The position numbers were made by a program, and so were the translations under genes. This document shows, one piece after another, positions 24,740 to 32,527 of a stretch of 40,011 bases of DNA. Under the pieces are notes generated by a model, which saw only the letters and a list, made by a program, of their open reading frames with translations, was not told the DNA's origin and did no database searches. The stretch covers positions 1 to 40,011 of the forward strand of contig JAJEQR010000036.1 in assembly GCA_020687485.1 (NCBI GenBank), in the 5' to 3' direction. The first letter of the stretch is position 1, and each line of letters opens with the position of its first letter. This DNA comes from Hominifimenecus microfluidus (GTDB taxonomy: Bacteria > Bacillota > Clostridia > Lachnospirales > Lachnospiraceae).

Positions 24740-25893
24740 TGGAGATTTATTTTGACAATTCAGCGACAACGCCGGTATTTCCGTGTGTGCGTGAGGTGAT
24801 GATGCGCACGATGGAGGATGACTTCGGGAATCCTTCCTCGATGCACCGCAAGGGCATGGACGCAGAGAACTATATTCGTACCGCGAAGACGCAGATTGCG
24901 AAGACACTGAAAGTGGATGAGAAGGAGATCCTTTTTACATCCGGAGGAACCGAGTCCAACAATACAGCGATTCTTGGCACGGTGAGTGCGAATCCTCGTC
25001 TGGGGAAGCATCTGATCACCAGCGCAATCGAGCATCCCTCCGTGGCGAACACGATGCACTGGCTGGAGGGGCAGGGATACCGTGTAACGTATCTTCCGGT
25101 TGATCACGAAGGACGGATTTCTCTGGAGGATCTGGCAGCTGCCATCGACGATGAGACGGTTCTGGTATCAATTATGATGGTGAATAACGAGATCGGAACG
25201 CGAGAACCGATTGAGGAGATCAGCCGTGTCATTAAGGAGAAGAATCTGAACACGATCTTCCATGTGGATGCGGTACAGGCTTACGGAAAATATGTGATCC
25301 GCCCGAAGAAATGGGGAATCGATCTCATGTCGGTCAGCGGCCACAAGATTCACGGTCCCAAGGGTATCGGCTTCCTGTATATCCGCGATAAGGTAAAGAT
25401 TAATCCAATTATCTTCGGCGGTGAGCAGCAGAAGGGTCTGCGCTCCGGCACGGAGAATGTGCCGGGCATCGCGGGACTGGGAGCTGCCGCAGAGGAGATT
25501 TACCGGGAGCATGAGAGCCGTACGGCATATCTTTACGGGTGCAAGAGCCGCATGACGGAAGGGTTACTGCAGCTGGAAGGAGTGACGGTCAACGGCCCGG
25601 CGGTGGACGATGGCGCGCCTCATGTTGTGAGCGCCAGCTTCGCCGGTGTCCGCAGCGAGGTTCTGCTGCATGCGCTGGAGGATAAGGGGATCTATGTCTC
25701 GGCAGGGTCCGCCTGCGCGTCCAATCATCCGGGGCTGAGCTCGACGCTGGTGGCGATCGGTCTGGATCCGAAGCTTCTGGATTGCACGCTGCGGTTCAGC
25801 TTCAGCATTTTTACGACCGAAGAAGAAGTAGACGAGACATTGAAAGCGCTGAAGGAGCTTCTGCCGTTCCTTCGCAAATACACAAGAAAGTAA
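24739..25893 (+). CDS. Cysteine desulfurase (NifS/IscS-like)
   Basis: 384 residues from ATG 24739, coupled to rsmE; the longer frame from 24673 would overlap rsmE. It is a class V PLP aminotransferase-fold enzyme that takes sulfur from cysteine. The PLP lysine is in SVSGHKIHGPKG near 200-211. EIYFDNSATTP opens the protein, with TSGGTESNN near 72-80. The catalytic Cys is in SAGSACASNHPG near 325-336. Because thiI follows after 15 bases, it is probably the sulfur donor for ThiI, as in the Bacillus nifZ-thiI pair. Confidence 0.95.
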   Translation: MEIYFDNSATTPVFPCVREVMMRTMEDDFGNPSSMHRKGMDAENYIRTAKTQIAKTLKVDEKEILFTSGGTESNNTAILGTVSANPRLGKHLITSAIEHPSVANTMHWLEGQGYRVTYLPVDHEGRISLEDLAAAIDDETVLVSIMMVNNEIGTREPIEEISRVIKEKNLNTIFHVDAVQAYGKYVIRPKKWGIDLMSVSGHKIHGPKGIGFLYIRDKVKINPIIFGGEQQKGLRSGTENVPGIAGLGAAAEEIYREHESRTAYLYGCKSRMTEGLLQLEGVTVNGPAVDDGAPHVVSASFAGVRSEVLLHALEDKGIYVSAGSACASNHPGLSSTLVAIGLDPKLLDCTLRFSFSIFTTEEEVDETLKALKELLPFLRKYTRK

Positions 25894-25908
25894 AGGAGAA
25901 TAAGCAGA

Positions 25909-27087
25909 ATGGAATTTCAGTCATTTCTGATTAAATATTCAGAGATCGGCATTAAAGGCAAGAACCGCTATGTCTTCGAAGACAAGCTGGTCAGCCAGAT
26001 TGCCCGCAAGTTAAAGACCGTAGAGGGTCAGTTCTCTGTCAGCAAGGTCAGCGGACGTATCTATGTGCAGGCGGAAGCCCCCTATGATTATGATGAGACG
26101 ATCGATGCACTGCAGCATGTGTTCGGCATCGCCGGCATCTGCCCGCAGGTGCAGCTGCCGGACGAGGGCTTCGAGGAGTTGAAGCGTCAGGTGGTTGCCT
26201 ATATGGATGAGATGTATCCGGATAAGAATATTACCTTCAAGGTAATTGCCCGCCGGGCGAACAAGCACTATCCGATTGATTCCAATGAGATTAACGCTCG
26301 TCTGGGAGAGGCGATTCTGGATGCATTCCCGGAGATCCGCGTGGATGTGCATCATCCGGATGTATACCTCTATGTAGAGGTTCGCGAGATGATCAATATC
26401 TACTCACAGATTATTCCCGGTCCCGGCGGCATGCCGGTCGGAACCGGAGGAAGAGCCATGCTGCTTCTCTCTGGCGGTATCGACAGCCCGGTAGCCGGCT
26501 GGATGGTAAGCAAGCGCGGCGTCGCGATCGACGCGGTATACTTCCATGCGCCGCCCTACACCAGCGAGCGCGCGAAGCAGAAGGTTGTGGATCTGGCCCG
26601 TCTGGTATCGAAGTATTCTGGTCAGATTCAGCTGCATGTAGTGAACTTCACCGAGATCCAGCTCTATATTTATGAAACCTGCCCGCATGAGGAGCTGACC
26701 ATCATTATGCGCCGCTATATGATGCGCATCGCCGAGAAACTGGCAGAGAAGAATGGATGCCAGGCTCTGATTACCGGTGAGAGTATCGGCCAGGTGGCTT
26801 CCCAGACACTGCAGAGTCTTGCTGCGACGAACGAAGTGTGTACGCTTCCGGTCTTCCGTCCGGTGATCGCGTTCGACAAGCAGGAGATCGTGGATATCGC
26901 GCTGAAGATCAATACCTATGAGACTTCGATCCAGCCCTATGAGGATTGCTGCACGATTTTCGTGGCGAAGCATCCGGTTACGAAGCCGAACCGCAAGATC
27001 ATCCGTAAGTCGGAGACGAAGCTTACGAAGATTGACGAGATGGTGGAGACTGCCATGAAGACGGTAGAGACGATTGTTATCGATTAG
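25909..27087 (+). CDS. thiI: tRNA 4-thiouridine synthase ThiI
   Basis: 392 residues, the Firmicutes form without the C-terminal rhodanese domain. An N-terminal ferredoxin-like/THUMP region (about 1-165) binds tRNA. The PP-loop ATP site is LLLSGGIDSPVAG near 185-197. ITGESIGQVASQTLQSL near 285-301 and PYEDCCTIFVAKHP near 343-356 are family hallmarks. It adenylates U8 of tRNA and inserts sulfur, and may also serve thiamine synthesis. AAAGGAG precedes the start. It forms a pair with the cysteine desulfurase upstream. Confidence 0.96.
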   Translation: MEFQSFLIKYSEIGIKGKNRYVFEDKLVSQIARKLKTVEGQFSVSKVSGRIYVQAEAPYDYDETIDALQHVFGIAGICPQVQLPDEGFEELKRQVVAYMDEMYPDKNITFKVIARRANKHYPIDSNEINARLGEAILDAFPEIRVDVHHPDVYLYVEVREMINIYSQIIPGPGGMPVGTGGRAMLLLSGGIDSPVAGWMVSKRGVAIDAVYFHAPPYTSERAKQKVVDLARLVSKYSGQIQLHVVNFTEIQLYIYETCPHEELTIIMRRYMMRIAEKLAEKNGCQALITGESIGQVASQTLQSLAATNEVCTLPVFRPVIAFDKQEIVDIALKINTYETSIQPYEDCCTIFVAKHPVTKPNRKIIRKSETKLTKIDEMVETAMKTVETIVID

Positions 27088-27090
27088 TCG

Positions 27091-27131
27091 GGAATTGGAG
27101 CAGGCTTGTCCGGAATTGAAGCAGTCTTGTC
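27091..27131. repeat. Short 20-bp direct repeat
   Basis: GGAATTGGAGCAGGCTTGTC near 27091-27110 recurs almost unchanged directly after it, differing mainly at two bases. It lies between thiI and the terminator of the HPr-like gene. The function is unknown. Confidence 0.6.
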
Positions 27132-27159
27132 TGCTCTAATTCCAGACGCCGGATTCCGG

Positions 27160-27193
27160 ACAAAAAAGAGCAGATCCTGCAGGATCTGCTCTT
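27160..27193 (-). terminator. Terminator of the HPr-like gene, perfect palindrome
   Basis: Positions 27166-27193 form a perfect 28-bp palindrome. Read on the minus strand it is followed by a T run (complement of AAAA at 27162-27165), so it terminates the HPr-like gene. It may also stop thiI transcripts. Confidence 0.88.
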
Positions 27194-27219
27194 AATTGCT
27201 CCGGATATGACAGAGTGAA

Positions 27220-27456
27220 TTATTCATTTACCAGGTAAGGCTTCAGAGCCTCCAGGATCTCTTCGGTCTCAGTATCGGAATGTACGCTTAATGTGATCGG
27301 CTTGGAAAGATCCAGGCTGAAGATACCCATGATGGACTTTGCATCGATAACATAGCGGCCGGACACCAGATCAAAATCACTGTTGAACTTGGAGATGTCG
27401 TTTACAAAGCTTTTTACTTTATCAATGGAATTTAAGGAAATCTGTACGGTAGTCAT
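27220..27456 (-). CDS. HPr-like protein lacking the phosphorylatable histidine
   Basis: 78 residues with the HPr fold. The regulatory-serine region is intact as AKSIMGIFSLDL (Ser41 equals Ser46 of HPr), but the active-site GIHARPA is absent and residue 15 is Lys. The only His is residue 59. It therefore cannot carry phosphate for sugar uptake. Crh of Bacillus also lacks His15 and works through the phosphorylated Ser with CcpA, so a regulatory role is possible. GGAG precedes the ATG, and the gene has its own promoter and terminator. Confidence 0.85.
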   Translation of the reverse strand: MTTVQISLNSIDKVKSFVNDISKFNSDFDLVSGRYVIDAKSIMGIFSLDLSKPITLSVHSDTETEEILEALKPYLVNE

Positions 27457-27488
27457 TGTTCTTACTCCTTTTCTGTCTATTTTCTTTA

Positions 27489-27517
27489 ATAGTATCCTTG
27501 GAACGTAAAAAAGTCAA
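27489..27517 (-). promoter_or_regulatory. Promoter of the HPr-like gene
   Basis: Minus strand: TTGACT (complement of 27512-27517), a 17-base spacer and TACTAT (complement of 27489-27494). Confidence 0.7.
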
Positions 27518-27574
27518 GAAAAACGGAGTAAAAAAAGTATAAAGTGTCGAAAAAACAGAAAGAACGGAACATTT

Positions 27575-28867
27575 ATGTGTATGAGAAGAGTTGCCTTTCA
27601 TAATCTGGGCTGCAAGGTGAACGCCTATGAGACGGAAGCCATGCTGCAGCAGCTGGAGCAGAAGGGTTATGAGATTGTCTCCTTTGAGGAGACAGCGGAT
27701 ATTTATGTGATTAATACCTGCACCGTTACAAGCATTGCGGACCGCAAATCGCGCCAGATGCTTCACCGGGCCAGAAAGAAGAATCCGGATGCGCTGGTTG
27801 TAGCGGTCGGTTGCTACGTACAGGCGGACAAGGCGCGCGCGGAGGCGGACACAGCGGTGGATCTGGTGATCGGCAACGATCAGAAGAGCCGTCTGGCGGA
27901 GCTGATCGAGACGCATGCGAACGCTACGCTGGATATCAATGCCACGCGGAGCTATGAGAGTCTTCATATCAGTCGGAGCACCGGCCATACGCGGGCCTTT
28001 CTTAAGATTCAGGACGGGTGCAATCAGTTCTGCAGCTACTGCCTGATCCCCTATGTCCGCGGGCGGGTGAGAAGCCGTCAGCCGGAGAATATTTATGAGG
28101 AGGCAGCGCGTCTTGCGGAGAACGGCTGCCGGGAAATTGTTCTTACGGGCATTCATCTGAGCTCCTACGGCTGTGATTTCGATGGAGCGCCGATGGGAGA
28201 GCATCTGAAGGATCTTATCCTGCGGATGGCGGAGATTCCGCAGCTTTCCCGGATTCGTCTGGGTTCTCTGGAGCCGCGTGTAATTACACGCGAATTTGCG
28301 GAAGCGCTGCGGGACTGCGGGAAGATCTGCCCACATTTTCATCTGTCACTGCAGAGCGGCTGCGACGCGACCTTAAAGCGCATGAATCGGAAGTATACCT
28401 CTGCGGAATACGCGGAGAAATGCCGCTTGTTGCGTGAGGTGTTCGAGCATCCGGCGATTACGACGGATGTGATTGTAGGTTTCCCCGGCGAGACGGAAGA
28501 AGAATTTGAGCAGACGAGAGCGTATCTGGAGGAGCTTGCGCTCTACGAGATGCACATCTTCAAGTATTCGGTGCGCGAGGGCACGCGGGCAGCGTCCATG
28601 CCGGATCAGGTGCCGGAACCGGAGAAGACCCGCCGGAGCGCGATCCTTCTGGAAATGAGTCGCCGCCACTCGGAGGAATTCCGAGCCTGGTACGAAGGAA
28701 AGAATGTGGAGCTGCTGCTGGAGGAAGAGATCACGCAGGACGGCGAACCGGTCTATGTCGGTCATACCAGAGAGTATATTCGCGGAACCGTCCCGGCAGG
28801 AGATCACCATGCGGGAGAAGTGGTTGTGATAAAGGCAGAGGGACTGACCGCGGCAATGGATTTATAG
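27575..28867 (+). CDS. mtaB: tRNA t6A37 methylthiotransferase MtaB
   Basis: 430 residues, normal for MtaB, which converts t6A37 to ms2t6A37 in tRNAs reading ANN codons. The N-terminal UPF0004 domain carries three cluster Cys in LGCKVN, NTCTVT and VGCYVQ. The radical SAM motif is DGCNQFCSYCLIPYVRG near 146-162 (Cys-x3-Cys-x2-Cys). A TRAM domain occupies the last 60 residues (VYVGHTREYIRG). Two starts, at 27575 and 27581, are equally weak in ribosome binding. It is divergent from the HPr-like gene. Confidence 0.95.
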   Translation: MCMRRVAFHNLGCKVNAYETEAMLQQLEQKGYEIVSFEETADIYVINTCTVTSIADRKSRQMLHRARKKNPDALVVAVGCYVQADKARAEADTAVDLVIGNDQKSRLAELIETHANATLDINATRSYESLHISRSTGHTRAFLKIQDGCNQFCSYCLIPYVRGRVRSRQPENIYEEAARLAENGCREIVLTGIHLSSYGCDFDGAPMGEHLKDLILRMAEIPQLSRIRLGSLEPRVITREFAEALRDCGKICPHFHLSLQSGCDATLKRMNRKYTSAEYAEKCRLLREVFEHPAITTDVIVGFPGETEEEFEQTRAYLEELALYEMHIFKYSVREGTRAASMPDQVPEPEKTRRSAILLEMSRRHSEEFRAWYEGKNVELLLEEEITQDGEPVYVGHTREYIRGTVPAGDHHAGEVVVIKAEGLTAAMDL

Positions 28868-28909
28868 ACTGGCTTCATAAAGAGTTTAAAAATATATAAA
28901 GCCGTCCCC

Positions 28910-28938
28910 TTGCAGATTTTAAGAATCTGTATTACAAT
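28910..28938 (+). promoter_or_regulatory. Promoter of the ireB-recO run with an inner palindrome
   Basis: TTGCAG at 28910-28915, a 17-base spacer and TACAAT at 28933-28938. CAGATT-ttaag-AATCTG at 28913-28929 fills the spacer, a position where an operator would block polymerase. No regulator is known for it. Confidence 0.6.
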
Positions 28939-28992
28939 GAAAACTACTGTTGTTTTTCGGAAAATTCAGAGATGAGTAAGGAAGTGATTTAC

Positions 28993-29259
28993 ATGGCAGA
29001 TCTGCAGAGAACACAGAACTTCTCCTCCGTACAGGAGAAGCAGGTTTCAGTGAGAGAGGTACTTGAGAAGGTATATCAGGCGTTGGTGGAGAAGGGCTAC
29101 AATCCGGTGAACCAGATTGTCGGTTATATTATGTCCGGAGATCCCACGTATGTGACGAACTACGGCGGAGCACGTACTCTGATCTCCAAGGTAGAGCGTG
29201 ATGAAATTCTGGAAGAGCTGATGAAGGTTTATATCGAAGTTATGCAGTCCAGATATTAG
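28993..29259 (+). CDS. IreB family regulatory protein (UPF0297)
   Basis: 88 residues. The family segment [28 protein letters not shown] near 29-56 is unmistakable. In Enterococcus, IreB is a phosphorylation target of the Ser/Thr kinase IreK and affects cephalosporin resistance; no such kinase gene is in the window. I prefer ATG 28993, after AAGGAAG, over an in-frame ATG at 28972. It starts the ireB-ruvX-DUF1292 block also seen in Bacillus (yrzL-yrrK-yrzB), with ruvX 8 bases on. Confidence 0.93.
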   Translation: MADLQRTQNFSSVQEKQVSVREVLEKVYQALVEKGYNPVNQIVGYIMSGDPTYVTNYGGARTLISKVERDEILEELMKVYIEVMQSRY

Positions 29260-29267
29260 AGGTGAAC

Positions 29268-29711
29268 ATGAGAATATTAGGTTTGGATTACGGAAGCGTT
29301 ACGGTCGGCGTCGCTGTCAGCGACCCGATGGGGATCACTGCGCAGGCGCTGGAGACGATCGAACGTCCGGCGGAGAACAAGCTGCGGCGGACACTGGCCC
29401 GGATCGAGGCACTGGTACAGGAATACCAGGTGGAGAAGATCATCCTGGGATTTCCCAAGAACATGAACAACACTGTCGGCGAGCGCGCAGAGAAGGCGCT
29501 GGAATTCAAGGGACAGCTGGAACGCCGCATCGGTCTTCCTGTTATTATGTGGGATGAGCGCCTGACGACGGTGGCGGCGGATCGCACGCTGATGGAGTCC
29601 GGAGTGCGCCGGGAGAACCGCAAGAAGGTGATCGATCAGATCGCGGCGGTCTTTATCCTGCAGGGATATCTGGACAGCGCCGCGGGCGGCACGGTTACGG
29701 CCGGCGAATAA
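29268..29711 (+). CDS. ruvX: Holliday junction resolvase-like YqgF/RuvX
   Basis: 147 residues, normal for the family. It has an RNase H-like fold. The first acidic residue is in [15 protein letters not shown] near 5-19, [14 protein letters not shown] is near 65-78, and [14 protein letters not shown] near 97-110 gives the later acidic and basic sites. Members act on pre-16S rRNA ends and possibly on recombination junctions. I chose ATG 29268, 3 bases after AGAGGTG, rather than the GTG at 29262. It is in a tight operon with ireB and DUF1292. Confidence 0.94.
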   Translation: MRILGLDYGSVTVGVAVSDPMGITAQALETIERPAENKLRRTLARIEALVQEYQVEKIILGFPKNMNNTVGERAEKALEFKGQLERRIGLPVIMWDERLTTVAADRTLMESGVRRENRKKVIDQIAAVFILQGYLDSAAGGTVTAGE

Positions 29712-29728
29712 GAACAGGAGAAACATAT

Positions 29729-29989
29729 ATGGATGAGAAGATTATTCTGACCGGCGAGGACGGGGAGAAACTGGAGCTTTATATTCTGGAGGAGACCAGA
29801 ATCGGCGGTATGGATTATATCCTGGCATCAGATGTGGAGTCCGGCGACGGCAACTGCTACATCCTGAAGGATAAATCCGACAGCGCGGATACAGAGGCAG
29901 TCTACGAGATCGTGGAGGACGAGAAGGAGCTTGACTATCTGATCAATCTTTTTGCCGAGCTTCTGGACGATGTTGACCTGGAATTCTGA
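29729..29989 (+). CDS. DUF1292 family protein (YrzB-like)
   Basis: 86 residues, acidic. It opens with MDEKIILTGEDGEKLELYILEE and contains GGMDYILASD, the DUF1292 hallmark, ending in an Asp/Glu-rich tail. The function is unknown. It almost always sits behind ruvX, as here. AGGAG lies upstream of the ATG. Confidence 0.92.
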   Translation: MDEKIILTGEDGEKLELYILEETRIGGMDYILASDVESGDGNCYILKDKSDSADTEAVYEIVEDEKELDYLINLFAELLDDVDLEF

Positions 29990-30011
29990 CCGCGCCTGAC
30001 AGGAGGCATTC

Positions 30012-30569
30012 ATGGATAACCGAGAGCAGAAGAATTCACAGAAACAGAAAAAAACACAGAAGCATAAGAACAACTATACGCTGAGCACCATAACCATGGT
30101 GGTCAGCCGTTTTGGTGTAAGGATCATTGTATATTCATTGTTAGCGATCCTGTTCTACTATGGGATCACGAAGGCGTACGACTTTGGCTATCAGGCATTT
30201 ACTGTGAAGGCCGTTGATTCCGGCGAGGGCACGGAGATTCTCGTGAACATCCGCAAGGGAATGACGAAGGAGGAAATTGCGTCTCTTCTGGTGAGCAAGG
30301 GTCTGGTGGAGGATAAGAATACCTTCCTGGTTCAGACCGCGCTCTATACCAGTGACCGCTATCCGATTCAGCCGGGGAGCTATACGCTGAATACAGCGCA
30401 GACGCCAGAGGAGATGCTGGCGGTTATGACCGTACAGCCGGAGACCGAGGAGGAGACGACGGCGCTGGCGCTTCACAGGGAGACAGAATCGGAGAGCGAC
30501 GGATCAGAGGAGACAGCGGCGGAGGAATCCGCGGCGGCATCTACGGAGGGCATGGCAAATGGACAATGA
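30012..30569 (+). CDS. Short MltG-like membrane protein without a catalytic domain
   Basis: 185 residues: a basic Gln/Lys/Asn cytoplasmic head (1-24), one transmembrane helix near 38-56, and the LysM-like domain of YceG/MltG (VNIRKGMTKEEIASLLVSKGLV, then QPGSYTLNTAQTPEEMLAVM). A Glu/Thr/Ser/Ala-rich tail follows. Full MltG is about 350 residues and cleaves glycan strands with a C-terminal domain and catalytic Glu; that part is missing. It occupies the mltG position of the Bacillus yrr cluster. It overlaps the next gene by 11 bases. Confidence 0.88.
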   Translation: MDNREQKNSQKQKKTQKHKNNYTLSTITMVVSRFGVRIIVYSLLAILFYYGITKAYDFGYQAFTVKAVDSGEGTEILVNIRKGMTKEEIASLLVSKGLVEDKNTFLVQTALYTSDRYPIQPGSYTLNTAQTPEEMLAVMTVQPETEEETTALALHRETESESDGSEETAAEESAAASTEGMANGQ

Positions 30570-31221
30570 ACGCCTGAGCATCTATCTGCGTTCTCTGGAG
30601 CCGGAACCAACCCAGCTGATCGCGGAGATTGAAGCGCACGCGGCGAGAGAGCAGGTTCCGATCATCCGGAAGGAGACGGCCTCTCTGCTGCAGACGCTGA
30701 TCGTGATGAACCAGCCGAAGCGGATTCTTGAGGTGGGGGCAGCGACCGGCTATTCGGCTTTATGCATGAGCGTGTGTATGCCGGAGGACGCTCATCTTAC
30801 TACGATAGAGAAGTACGAGAAGAGGATTCCCGTTGCGAAGGAGAATTTCCGCCGCGCCGGGATGGAAGAGAAGATCACATTGATGGAAGGGGATGCGGCG
30901 GATATCCTGAAGGAACTGGCCGGTCCCTACGATTTTATTTTTATGGATGCGGCCAAAGGGCAGTACCTGCACTTCCTCCCGGAAGTCCTGCGGCTTCTGG
31001 CGGAGGGAGGCGTCCTGGTGACAGATAATGTGCTGCAGGACGGTACGCTGCTGGAGTCCCGCTTCGTGATTCCGAGACGGGACCGCACGATTCATGCGCG
31101 GATACGGGATTATCTGTATGAGCTGAAGCATCACCCGGAGCTTGCGACATCGGTGGTTCCGATCGGCGACGGGATTACCATTAGCGTAAAGACAGGGAAC
31201 AGAACACAGGAAGGAATCTGA
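30559..31221 (+). CDS. trmR: O-methyltransferase, probable tRNA mo5U34 methyltransferase TrmR
   Basis: 220 residues, class I SAM methyltransferase. The SAM-binding ILEVGAATGYSAL is near residues 55-67, the acidic post-motif TTIEKYE near 80, and the metal-binding DFIFMDAAKGQY near 124-135. TrmR of Bacillus (YrrM) methylates 5-hydroxyuridine at the wobble base and sits beside the trhP hydroxylation genes, the same arrangement as here. Some catechol O-methyltransferases look alike, so context decides the call. Confidence 0.88.
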   Translation: MDNERLSIYLRSLEPEPTQLIAEIEAHAAREQVPIIRKETASLLQTLIVMNQPKRILEVGAATGYSALCMSVCMPEDAHLTTIEKYEKRIPVAKENFRRAGMEEKITLMEGDAADILKELAGPYDFIFMDAAKGQYLHFLPEVLRLLAEGGVLVTDNVLQDGTLLESRFVIPRRDRTIHARIRDYLYELKHHPELATSVVPIGDGITISVKTGNRTQEGI

Positions 31222-31222
31222 T

Positions 31223-32494
31223 ATGAGAGAAAAGAAAAAACCGGAATTACTGATGCCGGCCGGCAGCCTGGAACTGCTGAAGACGGTTATAGCCTACGGT
31301 GCGGACGCCGTATATTTGGGTGGCGAAACGATGAGTCTGCGTGCCAAGGCGCAGAATTTTACCATACCGGAGATCAAGGAAGGCATCCGCTATGCCCATG
31401 AGCATGGAGCGAAGGTCTATGTGGCGGCAAATATCTTTGCGCACAACGATGATATGAAGAAGGCGATGAAGTTCTTCCTTCTGCTGAAGCAGTCCGCACT
31501 GCCGGATGCGCTGATCATCTCCGATCCCGGCGTGTACACGCTGGCGAAGAGTCTTCTGCCGGAAGTGCCGGTTCATATCAGCACCCAGGCGAATAACACG
31601 AACTTCGGAACGTACCTGTTCTGGTATGAGCAGGGCGTCCGCCGTGTCGTATCCGCGAGAGAGCTTTCTCTGCAGGAGCTGGCAGGAATTCGTGCGCAGA
31701 TTCCGGATGATATGGAGATCGAGAGTTTCGTCCACGGAGCCATGTGCATCTCTTATTCTGGCCGCTGCCTGATCAGCAATTTCCTGACCGGCCGTGACGC
31801 GAATCAGGGAGCCTGTACGCACCCCTGCCGCTGGCGCTACCATCTGGTGGAGGAGACCCGTCCCGGAGAATATATGCCGGTATTCGAGGATGAGAGAGGA
31901 ACTTACCTGTACAATTCGAAAGATCTCTGCATGATCGACCATATTCCGGATCTGGTGGATGCCGGAATCGACAGCTTCAAGGTGGAGGGCCGCATGAAGA
32001 CGGCTCTGTACGCGGCGACAGTCGCCCGCGCCTACCGTATGGCGATAGATGATTATTTTGAAGATCCGGAGAAATACTATCGTAAGCTCTCCTGGTATAA
32101 GGAAGAGGTAAATAAATGCACGACCCGGGATTTCTGCACCGGATTCTATTTCGGAAAGCCGGATGAGAACTCGCAGATCTACGGAAGCAACACCTATAAC
32201 CAGGATTATACCTATCTGGGAACCATTTTCATGGAGGAGGGAAGACCCTTCTTCCTGCAGAAGAACAAGTTCTCTGTGGGAGAAGAGCTGGAAGTGATGC
32301 GGCCGGATGGCAGCAATCTTCCGGTTGTTGTGAAGAGCCTGACGGACGAGAATGGCAATTCCGTGGAGAGCGCGCCCCATCCCGGACAGAAGCTGTATCC
32401 GGATCTTGGCATAGAGCTGATGGAGTATGATATCCTGCGAAGAAAGAATGTAGCAGCAGAAGAAAAGAAAAAAGCTGCTGCGGAGCAGAGCTGA
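31223..32494 (+). CDS. trhP: Peptidase U32 family, probable tRNA hydroxylation protein TrhP
   Basis: 423 residues with the U32 signature ESFVHGAMCISYSGRCLISNFLTGRDANQGAC near 165-196, where Cys residues probably hold an iron-sulfur cluster. It opens KPELLMPAGSLELLK and GADAVYLGG. TrhP forms 5-hydroxyuridine at U34 from prephenate, and the TrmR-like gene one base upstream would methylate the product. In Bacillus two U32 genes follow yrrM; only one is present here. Collagenase or protease activity is an older label for the family. Confidence 0.88.
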   Translation: MREKKKPELLMPAGSLELLKTVIAYGADAVYLGGETMSLRAKAQNFTIPEIKEGIRYAHEHGAKVYVAANIFAHNDDMKKAMKFFLLLKQSALPDALIISDPGVYTLAKSLLPEVPVHISTQANNTNFGTYLFWYEQGVRRVVSARELSLQELAGIRAQIPDDMEIESFVHGAMCISYSGRCLISNFLTGRDANQGACTHPCRWRYHLVEETRPGEYMPVFEDERGTYLYNSKDLCMIDHIPDLVDAGIDSFKVEGRMKTALYAATVARAYRMAIDDYFEDPEKYYRKLSWYKEEVNKCTTRDFCTGFYFGKPDENSQIYGSNTYNQDYTYLGTIFMEEGRPFFLQKNKFSVGEELEVMRPDGSNLPVVVKSLTDENGNSVESAPHPGQKLYPDLGIELMEYDILRRKNVAAEEKKKAAAEQS

Positions 32495-32527
32495 GAAGAC
32501 AAGTGAAGGAGATAGTGACAAGAAAGA

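Noticed and set aside
31247-32521. A 424-codon minus-strand frame opposite the U32 gene
   Set aside because: It is a shadow of the strongly supported U32 family gene and has no motifs of its own.
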